Shown one piece after another: positions 22,438 through 32,442 of a DNA stretch of 64,000 nucleotides; positions within the stretch are counted from its first letter, which is position 1, and every line of letters starts with the position of its first letter. The stretch is from Mercenaria mercenaria. Lineage: Eukaryota; Mollusca; Bivalvia; Venerida; Veneridae. The position numbers and the translations under genes are program-made. The stretch is taken from NCBI RefSeq assembly GCF_021730395.1, contig NW_026463112.1, positions 1 through 64,000 of the forward strand. The letters are read 5' to 3'. The notes under the pieces were generated by a model, which saw only the letters and a list, made by a program, of their open reading frames with translations, was not told the origin of the DNA and searched no databases.

Positions 22438-24003
22438 AAAAACAAAATGTATAAGTGTTCGAAACAGCAATATCATATAAGAAGCAGACTGAACACATAT
22501 GTATAAAGTGTTTAACGTTTAAATGTTGAATAACTTAGGATGTAAATAATCTAACTAACAGCAGATTCGGTATGTCAGAGTCTGTTCAATCAAGGTCCTG
22601 TAAATGCGCAATATTCCTGGAACGGTCTTAAGCAAACCTCTAAGCCTATTATGACAAGAACTGATATAGTATGGGGATATGTTTTACGGCAAACACAGGG
22701 CACTCGAAGACTTCCTGAAACATTCAATAAAGTCAACTAAAATATTCCTTTGTAAGCATAGAACATGACCTAACAAAATGATATCAGACTCCGTCTAATA
22801 GTTCAAACAATTAAATTAAAGTAATAACTACTGTTAATAGACAAAGTCAAACCAGCGTTCCACAAGCGTGTTGTAAGTCACAAATGGAACACGTATTAAT
22901 CGCTGCTAACGGAATCCTTAATCCACTTATGAAATGCAAATCGATCACTTATGGAACGTATAATTAACTGCTAGTGGAACAAATAGCGGAACGCTTTCCA
23001 TATAAGCTTAATAGGGAACACACTGCATCAAATAGATCTGCATTCCTTACAACATACTGTGATAATTTGTTTTAACAAACACTACTTATTATTAATTTTG
23101 CACAGGCGTACACTGCAGTTGCAGAGACGTACAAAAGTTGTCGGAAATATTTTTCTGTTAACGTTTTCTGCCATTTGGTATTTATAATGATACAAGTTTA
23201 GTATACATCATCATTGTGATTCAGGTTTACACAAAACAACTAACCAAAATGCAATCATTGCAAACTATATAGTTTACAAGTCTTAATACATTGACTAATA
23301 CAATATGCCATTTGAATCACTATTAAAAGAATGTAATACTTATGCTGCATTTATTACATTTAAGTGTTTCTACTGGCATACTCACACTAAAAACATTCTT
23401 TAAGTGAATTCAGGTTCCTGTCGGAAAATTTTCACCTGTCAGATGTAAAACTATTTTGAATCATACAATATTTTCAAAACCATTAAAATTGTCACATTTT
23501 CTCCTTTAAGTCCATTTTGTCTACCTTCAGGTCTTAAAGCCTACAAAATGCACTGAAGTAGCAGCGAGCCTGTATGGTTCCGTACATAAATTGAATGATA
23601 TAAACGAGGTCTATTATATCATTGTGATAGTTTCTGCCCTGTGGCTCTTTTTAGAGGCCCTCTTGTTTATACTAATCACAGATTTAACCATTCCTTATGA
23701 CATTAATATATCTAAGATCAAATAGTCAATGTTAGTTGAGCGACTTAGGACTACTATGGCTCTCTTGATATTTGTGCATCAGTCATAGGTTTAAAGCTCT
23801 TCCACGATTTAAGTCAATTTCAGTTGATTATCTATTTGTCATTAAAATACTATTGCACCATATTCTATTCGGTTCCAGCTTTGTTGAAAAATTCGTATAT
23901 ATTATCATCTCTTCTCATATCTATGTTCATTACTGACAAGAACTCACTGTTATATTTTTCATGTTTTTTTTCTCAAAGATTATACATGTAAGACAGAACT
24001 GAT
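22438..24003. other. Intergenic, nothing recognised
   Basis: AT-rich sequence. An AATAAA (cattcaataaagtc near 22,725) could serve as polyA signal for the TRIM-like gene if the MITE is transcribed through. No other feature seen. Confidence 0.35.
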
Positions 24004-24115
24004 TGTATTTTTACGCCAAATTAAAAAAAAAGGAAGTATTATGTCTTCACGCTTTGCAGGGTATTTCTACGCCAATTAAAAACAGGACGTATTATGTCTT
24101 CATGCTTTGCGAGCG
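24004..24115. repeat. ~60 bp tandem duplication
   Basis: The words tttttacgccaaattaaaaa...ttatgtcttcacgctttgc recur immediately (tttctacgccaattaaaaa...ttatgtcttcatgctttgc) with few changes, giving two copies of about 58 bp. Confidence 0.8.
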
Positions 24116-24404
24116 GGCGGACTAGAAAAGATGTCTGCTAAGTAACAAATTCATTTAGTATCAGAAGTAAACTAGACTGATACAAACTGTGTATCTCTAT
24201 AAAACAAGCCAGTTCGGACCAGTATCTTCAGCTATATCCAATGCTGAATTTGACTATTTTTTGTTTGAAGTAAATCAGACCTTGTACAGAAAATGTATTA
24301 CTATAACACCTAGGCCAAGATCGATGACCAGTCAATTCAGTCCAGTATCATTAGAGTTATGGCAGTTAAATTTTTCAAGGTTGCCGAATTTATGGGTCAA
24401 CACT

Positions 24405-24590
24405 TTTGCCCCATATATGTACAAATAATGTAATCATCTATTTATATCAGTATAACACTTTTACCCCATATATGTACAAATAATGTAATCATCTATTTAT
24501 ATCAGTATATGTACAAATAATGTAATCATCTATTTATATCAGTATATGTACAAATAATGTAATCATCTATTTATATCAGTATATATTAGC
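24405..24590. repeat. 37 bp tandem repeat, about four copies
   Basis: Unit gtacaaataatgtaatcatc plus tatttatatcagtatat, repeated at an exact 37 bp spacing in its last copies (24,511 and 24,548). The first spacing is longer because of an extra ccccatatat block. No spacers, so this is a minisatellite. Confidence 0.88.
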
Positions 24591-25720
24591 TACTATATGC
24601 GTTTAAGCTATAGATTCCGAACAAATTAATTCATTCCTTAAAAAGATTGCTATCTCCACCAGAGTATTTTTATAAATATACAAGGATATTTTTATATTGC
24701 AATATTGTTTATTCCTACAAAACATAATAAGGTATGGTACTGGTACAATAATGCAACATATATCTGAGCATTTTGTAGAAAAGCTAAAATTTGTGTTGTA
24801 TCTTATCAAGAACAAAAATGCTTTGGTAGATACTACAGTTGAACTTTCCTATTTTGAAAACTGTTATGTTCGAATTTCAAATCTTGTCACATATATTTTG
24901 TCATCCTAATTTTAACACTTCAGATATAGGACATGTTTGGTGTATCAATTATGTCTATAAAACAGTTTATTATATCTTTTTGGCGATTTTACATATTTCC
25001 TCTAGACGGTAGCTTTATGATAACGTGGTATGTTTTCTTAAAGTTGTAACTGAAAGAATCGCGTGACGTCCATGGCATCCACGCGCACGTTGCGACAACA
25101 AGTTGACGTCATTTTTGCTGAAAAAATTAATGCGCGTCAGTTTGATTTTTAATTACATTTTGGAGAAATTCTTTTTGTATTTCTCTTGTCATTCGTTACA
25201 GAACGATAATTTATACATTAACTAATTATTTGATAGTGATATGTAATAAAAAGGTTATCAACTTTATATGGGACTGTATGCACTCGTAATATCGCGCAAT
25301 ATTACCGCTGCAGAACTCGTGCATATATCCACATACAAAGTTTATAACCTTTAAATATAATGATGAAACAACAAAACTATCCTCAAACGTATATGTTGTT
25401 TTACAAGTATATTACAATCCCAAAATATTGCAAATTCATAATGTTAAATTTTGTTCTGTCGTTTTTGGAATTGGTTATATCCAAAGTTTTGACAGTAGTA
25501 AATGGCTCATGAATGGAACATAACTAAAGTCAAGATCGTATGTATTTTATCTAGTTATCTTGTTATCTTTGTTTTTTTACCAGACATCGTCGTCTTCTCA
25601 TTGAACTATGTAAGTAGCAAATTATACTGGTACTTAGCCATACATGTACATTTTTCTTTTTCTTTTTAGATGATGAGATGAATGTCATTAAAATGTTTGT
25701 GTGTCATACATTTGAAAACC
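24591..25720. other. Intergenic, nothing recognised
   Basis: AT-rich; a short GC-richer patch around 25,060-25,140 (gcgtgacgtccatggcatcc, then acgcgcacgttgcgac) has no frame. No gene or repeat identified. Confidence 0.35.
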
Positions 25721-26024
25721 AGAGGAAATTATATATATATATATATATATATAAGAGAAAAAGGTTTTAAGGAAATAGCCAAATCCTTTTGAGTTTGTAT
25801 ATTTAACTTATTCCTCAACCGGTTTCAAAAATTATCATCAGGAGGGTTACAAACAATATGGCATCAAACATATATACAAACTGAAGTGGACTCGAATATA
25901 TATATACAGAGAGAGAGAGAGAGAGGGAGAATTCTGTGAAAATACATGAATACATCAATTACTTTTATCTATATCAAATTAATCAATTTATTTACATCTG
26001 CAAATGCAAAGAAACTTTAAACAT

Positions 26025-26098
<74 letters not shown>

Positions 26099-26581
26099 TT
26101 AGATTATAAAACTATGCAACACCTGACTACACACCGAAAGGTATTAGAATTACATTGTATTCAAGCTAAAAGAATGTGTATAGCACTTTTTAAGCTTTAA
26201 AGGTATTTGAATTCAGTAATGTATTCTATTTTAATTAATAGATTACACAGACGATGTTTTTTCTTCCTTTTTATATAACAACACGTTTTCTGCTATGATG
26301 TAATAATATTTACATGTAACATATAAGTAAGTAAGTAAGATAGTAAGTAAGTGAAATAGTAGGTACGCCAGTAAGTAAATTAGCCGGTAAGCATGCATCA
26401 AGTTATAATTACAACGCGTTTTCTGCTATGATGTAATTATATATACATGTAACCTATAAGGAAAGAAGTAATTTAGTAAGTACGTAAACAAGAAAGTAAG
26501 TAAGAAAGTAAGCCAGTAAGTAAGTAAGAAAGAAGCCAATAAGTAAATAACTATTAAGTAGGCTAGTAAGAAAGTAAGTTA

Positions 26582-26612
<31 letters not shown>

Positions 26613-26860
26613 TGTATGTATGTATGTATTTATGTATGTATGTATGCATGTATATATGTATGTATGTATGTACGTAAGTCAGTCAGTCAGTAAGTAAGTA
26701 CGTAGGTAGTCTGTAAAAAGGTTAGGAAGTAAGGAAGCAATTACTGGGGAAATAAATATGTAAGTAAGTAAGTGAGTAGTCAGTATGTGCATAAGTAGTA
26801 AGTTAGGGAATTAGTAAGTAAGTAAATAAGTAAGTAAGTAAGTAAGTAAATTATATACAT
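25721..26860. repeat. Cluster of microsatellites: (AT)n, (GA)n, (TAAG)n, (TGTA)n
   Basis: (AT)n at about 25,731-25,753 and 26,029-26,093; (GA)n at 25,908-25,925; degenerate (TAAG)n from 26,324 to 26,850 with a pure (TGTA)n block at about 26,583-26,670. A stretch near 25,800-25,850 (minus: ctgatgataatttttgaaac then cggttg) resembles the end of a Penelope-like element, so a relic may be buried here. The cluster abuts the Penelope-like terminal repeat at 26,863. Confidence 0.85.
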
Positions 26861-26862
26861 AT

Positions 26863-27077
26863 ATATCGTAAAATTATAAAATGACTTCACACGCTTGCTT
26901 AGTTTTTCTTAAATTTTAATATAAAAGTCACAAACTAATTTCGCCGTGAATGCCTCATCAGTGTGTCTAAATATATGACAATAAGAGAAAGGGAATTAAT
27001 TCAATAGGTTTGACGTTGTCATCAAGGAAACAAGGGACGTAATTTCGACGTCAAACAGGGGAGTTAATGACGTTATA
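26863..27077 (-). repeat. Penelope-like terminal repeat, left (inverted) arm
   Basis: Begins atatcgtaaaattataaaat and ends gttaatgacgttataa. It matches the right arm over its full length with scattered substitutions (estimated 85-90% identity by eye). Orientation is opposite to the GIY-YIG coding direction. Confidence 0.85.
26927..26967 (-). ncRNA. Hammerhead ribozyme motif, left arm
   Basis: On the minus strand: stem I strand GACACA, core CTGATGA, stem II GGC-ATTCAC-GGC (one G-G mismatch), core GAAA, then TTAGTT, then stem I strand TGTGAC. The CTGATGA box is canonical in this copy. Stem III would be too short for a monomer, so activity as a dimer would be expected if it is active at all. 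The stem II mismatch and the changed stem III base suggest decay. Confidence 0.65.
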
Positions 27078-27111
27078 AAAAATATTATACGTGAATGAAA
27101 ACATGTCATGT

Positions 27112-27460
27112 GATGTGAAAAATGTCATTTATGTTATAACGTGTAATGGCTGCCATGAATATTACATAGGTCAAACCGGAGACAAATTAAGAACTAGAAG
27201 AACAATTTTTGCATAAAACCTTTGTTTTTTGCCGATTTCGGGCATGCACAAACAGGGAAAAAAACGTGTACAAACAAGGAGATTCTCGTGAGCACGCGCT
27301 GTTGGTGAACGTTTTGAATATGCTGTTGCGGGTCCAACGTAAGCAAATTATGGATCCCGAATCAATTTTGGCCGAAGTCGAAAGGTCCGAGATTTATGAA
27401 ATCTTTTCATCTGCATTTTTATTAAAAATATCATTTTTCAACCTAACTTTACTTTAACTT
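27112..27460 (+). pseudogene. Penelope-type GIY-YIG endonuclease domain, decayed
   Basis: Frame one reads NVIYVITCNGCHE then YYIGQTGDKLRTRRT. These are the GIY-equivalent (VIYVITC), a CxxC pair and the YIG-equivalent (YYIG) followed by the GxxLRxR segment, as in Penelope-like endonucleases. A stop follows. In another frame, LRVQRKQIMDPES resembles the VHRQQIRDP block that comes next in the family. Between them lies unrelated-looking sequence. In intact elements this domain nicks target DNA for reverse transcription. No reverse transcriptase remains. Confidence 0.68.
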
Positions 27461-28351
27461 GTAATAAGCGCTACCTCTCTTGATACGCGACTGAATTGAC
27501 GTTCCTTATTATTGTATTATTACGCGTATTTCACTCAAAGTAAGTTTACACGCCGCGATTTAATCCCTGAAAATGATAGGCAAACAACATTTACAAAAAT
27601 ACAATTTCGTTTACCAAATTAATTTGAGTCGAGAAAGTTGACATGCTAACTTTAAATCTTACAATAAAACTTTTAAAAAGTGTTTGTGTCTACTTTACAC
27701 ATCTATGCAGTCTACTGATGTAGTGATGGTGTGTAATGTGTAGATCTCTCCAACCATGTTTGAGTTTATAAATCTAATCTAAGTTGATTATATACATGTT
27801 GGAAAAATTCAAATTTTTGTGTTTATCAAACTTTGATCGCGATGGGGTGGGGTGCAAAGCAAAATTTTCTAGTTATAGGCTTAGAGATTTCATTTTTAAC
27901 GACATGAAGAATATAGGTATCGATACCAGTTTCTATTAAACGATAATATTTACATTTAAAAAGCATAAGGGACAGACTATTAATTTAAAACAAGCAGAAT
28001 TGTGTTCTGTCGGCCCCTCACCTGCAAATTGTGTAAAGACAGGATGCCGTGTATATGCCCTTTTCTCATAATTCCGAGCCTCTAAAGCTAAAGTTCCTGC
28101 CGATATATCGGAAAAAGGGGGTGTCATGCTTATTTTACATATATTTAATATTAAAGAAATTACCACAACAAGAATGTCCGTTCGACATGTATAAAATATG
28201 CGCTGTTTCTGTATGCCCTGGAAATGCATAAATAAAATATGTGTCCATAACAACCTGAAACGGCCGACTTCGATCGGCTAATGTCAGCTGAATAGTCTTG
28301 TTTTTTCGATATTTCCAGCACTTTAGTTGTGTTTTATGCAAGAATAGCGAT
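27461..28351. other. Interior of the Penelope-like relic, nothing recognised
   Basis: AT-rich sequence following the GIY-YIG fragment. Short frames on both strands lack domains. Some of it may be the element's 3' untranslated region or later insertions. Confidence 0.35.
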
Positions 28352-28483
28352 AACACACGTTTGTTTCGTGAAACAACATCTGCAGAATCCCTCGGGCTAT
28401 GTTGGTGCACTCGCCCTACGGGCTCGTGCACCAACCAATCCCTTGGGATTCTGCAGATGTTGTTACACAAAAAAACGTGCGTT
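28352..28483. repeat. 130 bp near-perfect hairpin
   Basis: Arms of about 60 bp pair around a short loop. The left arm runs aacacacgtttg...aacaacatctgcagaatccc...gttggtgcac; the right arm runs gtgcaccaac...gggattctgcagatgttgtt...acgtgcgtt. The centre is a small hairpin of its own (gagcccgtagggcgag on the minus strand). It is likely a small foldback or MITE-type element inserted in the Penelope relic. No target duplication was identified. Confidence 0.82.
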
Positions 28484-28702
28484 AACCCTACATTTATTCT
28501 CAACAAATTAGAGACCCGTCGGTAAGACAATTACCTGTCAGTAGTCATATAGACTTTTGCTGTACAACAGAGCCAAACTTTACTATATTCCCATTTTATA
28601 AAATGAAAACTAACAGTAACAAAAGAAAAATACTTTATTGACTGTTTTAAACCGAAATTAAACATGCGGAACATTTCATATGATACGGATTGATAAATAA
28701 CA

Positions 28703-28810
28703 TTATAACGTCATTAACTCCCCTGTTCGACGTCAGAATTACGTCCCTTGTTTGCTTGACGTCAACGTCAAAACTATTGAATTAATTCCCTTTCTCTTAT
28801 TGTTATATAT
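28703..28810 (+). repeat. Penelope-like terminal repeat, right arm, inner half
   Basis: Reverse complement of 26,969-27,077, up to the point where the Gypsy LTR begins. The outer half resumes at 39,386. Confidence 0.82.
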
Positions 28811-30147
28811 TGTTACGCTATGGCCGATGTAGTTTCTGTGTAAACTTCAACTGATGGAATCTATTTCTATGATTATGCTGACTCGGTATGATGCAATTGG
28901 CAGATAGTTGTAGCCTGATTATAAGTGTTGCACCATGGCTGAAGTGTAAGCCCTTTGGGAAACTTATATAGACAATTCTTCTATAAGTATGTTAAACAAC
29001 TGGAGGTACTATTAGGCTGGCCGGTTTTCTTGCACTTAACTACAGAAATTATCAACTCCTTTGACAATTAAACTATAGTTTATTGAAGTAAGAATTTCAA
29101 CAGAAACAGTTCATGTTCAGCAACAATCATCATATAATAAAACTCACACAATAATTCTGTAAATAATTCACAGTTCTCAAGAATAGTGTGATAATATGGT
29201 ATTTTTACTTATAAGGTCTATTATTCATAAAAGATAATAATCAAGCCCAGCCTCTGATAATTTTGATAGCTGTCAGTAAGCTTCTAATACACAACTCAGA
29301 GCAACAGTTAAAATTTAAAGTTGATCCAATGAAAAATAGCAGTTTTATTCAGCTAAGAGTTCAAAATGCTTATCAAACGTTAAAATATTAAAATACTGCA
29401 GGTAAAAAACACACCAAGTATGACTATCTTTGTATAAAATTTGCTAGACTTCTTTAAATATTTCTTTAAAATTATCTGACTATAACAGCCACCCAAGGTC
29501 AGAGATTTAAGATTGTGAACCCTGAAAACAGGCAGAGTGGGGTATTTATACCTCCCAGACTTCACAAAAATAGTTGTGGAAGTGCACACACAAAAATGTG
29601 AGGATATGTGAACTCCACACAAATAAATGTGAACCCAGCTTCACACTAAAAACTGTGGGGTTGTGGAAGCTGTGAACTTAGACTGTAAGGAAACTACAGC
29701 CAATATTTCTATTAAAACATTAAAGATCATAAATAAAATTAGTATGAAAAGAAAGAAAAATGAATAATCTAAAAGATTATAACCTCAAATTTCCTTTTAA
29801 GGGAGTTTCTAGGAAGCATATTTGCTTTAAAGTTAAATGACATTTCTATCTACAGTAGAGTAAACAAAGTCTCCAGGCAGCAGTTGCTAAGCAACTACCC
29901 ACAGTGCATTGCAAGTACAACAACAACAGTATATCTGCAAAACCAGGAAGTCAGCTGTTTCTAGTGATTTAACAAAAAATACTACTTTAATAAATTAATA
30001 AAGTAGGTGAGGCTGGGCTAAATCAACAGTTTCAAGATCAAACTAGATAAATAATTACTTAAAGTAGTCTGAAACCTTATGATAAAATTACAGTTAAGCT
30101 TAAAGTCCCAATGAGTAAAGTAGGTCACAATACCCTGAAGTATTACA
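28811..30147 (-). repeat. Gypsy 3' LTR
   Basis: Downstream LTR relative to the element's reading direction. Same length as its partner at 38,045-39,381. An 80-codon frame inside both LTRs has no recognised domain and is not taken as a gene. Confidence 0.96.
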
Positions 30148-30761
30148 TTATCCCCCTCTAATTATGTCAAAGTCCCAACTGACATACAGTTATCATATAA
30201 CAAAACATCAACCAACTTTGAAATAGTAAGTTAACACTTGTTCAGTTTACACTTTAAGAGTCATTAATGTGTGCAATCACCTTAAAGTCAACAATGTGAA
30301 TAACCACCTTAAGAATCATTAAACTTTTAAATTTATTAATTCACTTAATGTTTAATATCAAATTAATTGTCCTTTCCATGCTCATCTAAAATGACAGTAC
30401 AACTTTAGCCCTTAAAATGTCTTGGTATAGATTAACCATTTTCATAGTACAATGTATTGTCATTTTCACACTTAAGACAAAATCTTCATTCACAATAATA
30501 GTCTTTTACTGTCACTATGCACAAGTATCAAATTCTGCTTTTACTCAGACCTTAGAGTTTTCTAAAGTTTCTCTGGAAAATGATTTCAGTTATAATTGGT
30601 TTTGTTAAATATTTCAGTTCAATTCAATTCGAATCACTTCGTTAAGTTAAACATCAAGTCTTAATGTTCAGTATTACTTGAACAAGTCCAGTACTCCTCA
30701 ATATGATTGTACATATGTAAGTCACCGCCATCTTAATAAAACAATTCTATAATTTTGAAGT
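30148..30761 (-). other. Gypsy 3' untranslated region with polypurine tract
   Basis: Non-coding sequence between the third ORF and the 3' LTR. The polypurine tract lies directly against the LTR. Confidence 0.7.
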
Positions 30762-32063
30762 TCATTTTTTCTTAACAACCGATTTGAGGACCTTGCGGTT
30801 TGGACTCCGAGGCGAAGTATTTTCTTTGTGTCGGGGTGAGGAACTCCTCTTATGTAGGTCATCGGCAATATTCTCCACTGACTTTGACAGTCTAGATAAA
30901 ACGTCGACAACTTGACAAAGTGTTTTGTCTTGGTTCCGAATAGCACGGCTGTTCCAGTCTATGGCGGAAGAAATTTTGCCAAGTGTCTCTAGAAGGGCCC
31001 TAGATGTTGTGTCTTCTGTCCTAGCTCTCTTCGGCTCAGGTGTTTGGCTCAGCTTTGGGTCAGTTTGGCTCAGCTTTGATACCATTATAGGTGGTTGAGT
31101 CTCGTTAGACTTGGTAGCTCCAACCTCACTAAAAGTTGGCGAGTTAGGTACCTTCTCTAAAAGCTGCCCCATTATGTTCTCTGGAGAATCAGGCTTTGGC
31201 GTATTTAGCTGTGTACTTTTCGGTGTCGCCTCCTTAGTGTTAGTCACTGGTTTTATTGTTGGAAAACCAATGATGGTATTACTAGGTTCATCCATTAGTG
31301 GTGTGCTGCAAAGAGAGCTGGGCATCTGTTGATTAAAAGCTGGTTGTTGTATGAGGGTAGGTGCTTGCCATATATTTGAAGTGTTAGGTACCGTATTTCT
31401 AGGGAATGACAGGCTGTTTACTGGTTGACTGACTTGTACCTGCGTGCATGATGGTTGAGGTGGAAGTACCTGTCGTTGGATAGGTGGTGGATGCTGCATC
31501 ATTAGATTTCCGGACCCATGTGCGGTAGCGGCTGCTGGCTGCACCAGACCAAACTGAGAAAACATCTCTGGGGTGATCTGTACAGTCAACTTCTGGCTCT
31601 CGGCTGAACCCCTGTTGGCTAAACAGGTTTGCGTTGGCATATTAGACTGACCGACGCTAGGCATAAGCTGCTCATCCAGAGCATCAAACTCATTTAACAG
31701 GCATTCATCTATGATGCTTAGCGGATCTTCTTCAGGTTCCCCAGTACAATACTGCTCTCTCAGTGTCAGAACCCTGAACTCTGTACCATCATCAATACTC
31801 CTTGCGGAAGGATTTTCCACTAAGAAGCGGCTGCTGTCAGAGTGTCCTCCCTGGGCCATTAGCGTGACATGTTTCTTGAGGGCATCTAACGTTGTGCACC
31901 TGAACATGCAGAGACTGCAGTAATAAGGCGTCTCATCAAGTGAGCGATGATGTTTCAGGACATGGCCTATCACCAGATATCTAGCTTCCTTGTACGATTT
32001 GCCGGCCTTCTCACAATAGACACAGCAGTAGAGTCTTCCCTTCTTTGCAGGCCTGCTATCCAT
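30762..32063 (-). CDS. Gypsy third ORF: zinc-finger protein of unknown role
   Basis: A 433-codon frame in the position an envelope gene holds in some Gypsy elements. It does not look like an envelope: no signal peptide and no membrane segment. Residues 13-45 and 47-75 hold two C2H2-like fingers (CCVYCEKAGKS...GHVLKHH and YYCSLCMFRCTTLDALKKH). The middle is rich in Gln, Pro, Ser and Thr and likely unstructured. The last 70 residues form a probable coiled coil (DVLSRLSKSVENIADDLHK) ending in a basic tail (RKVLKSVVKKK) that could be a nuclear signal. A pyrimidine-rich run ending in AG lies 6 bases before the ATG, which would suit a spliced message as third ORFs of the family often use. A DNA- or RNA-binding accessory role is inference only. 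Confidence 0.72.
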   Translation of the reverse strand: MDSRPAKKGRLYCCVYCEKAGKSYKEARYLVIGHVLKHHRSLDETPYYCSLCMFRCTTLDALKKHVTLMAQGGHSDSSRFLVENPSARSIDDGTEFRVLTLREQYCTGEPEEDPLSIIDECLLNEFDALDEQLMPSVGQSNMPTQTCLANRGSAESQKLTVQITPEMFSQFGLVQPAAATAHGSGNLMMQHPPPIQRQVLPPQPSCTQVQVSQPVNSLSFPRNTVPNTSNIWQAPTLIQQPAFNQQMPSSLCSTPLMDEPSNTIIGFPTIKPVTNTKEATPKSTQLNTPKPDSPENIMGQLLEKVPNSPTFSEVGATKSNETQPPIMVSKLSQTDPKLSQTPEPKRARTEDTTSRALLETLGKISSAIDWNSRAIRNQDKTLCQVVDVLSRLSKSVENIADDLHKRSSSPRHKENTSPRSPNRKVLKSVVKKK

Positions 32064-32442
32064 ATCAACCTAGAAAGATAAACCGAAACCAACCTTACTT
32101 TACTGACTTCAATACCCAAGTGAATACATAATTGAATGTGCACCATAACTTACTGACAGTTTCATCCAAGTCCGAAAGATTTGACTTAAAGTGTTCAACA
32201 TAATGTTACAGTTACCATGGCCTTCTAGACGGGTTCAACTACTGACAATAATATTTACAGTTAGCTGTTTAAATGTTCATTAATGACTTGAAATACTTCA
32301 CAAATCATATCAGTTACAGAGTTAACACGTATTTACTCAATATTTAATTCTTTATTCACTGTTAATAGCTTGAAAATAACAAAATAACATGGCACATTCA
32401 AACTCATGTGTCCCTAGAATATTCTGTTATCCTTTTTAATCA

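Noticed and set aside
24405-24590. CRISPR-like array of 37 bp repeats
   Set aside because: Copies are directly adjacent with no spacers, and the genome is animal; a minisatellite.
28135-28530. 131-codon minus-strand frame
   Set aside because: Runs through both arms of the 130 bp hairpin; the frame is open by chance and has no domain.
29380-29622. 80-codon frame present in both Gypsy LTRs
   Set aside because: It is duplicated only because the LTRs are; no domain, and LTRs normally carry no protein gene.
30762-32063. Gypsy third ORF as an envelope gene
   Set aside because: No signal peptide, no membrane segment, and zinc fingers plus a basic tail instead.
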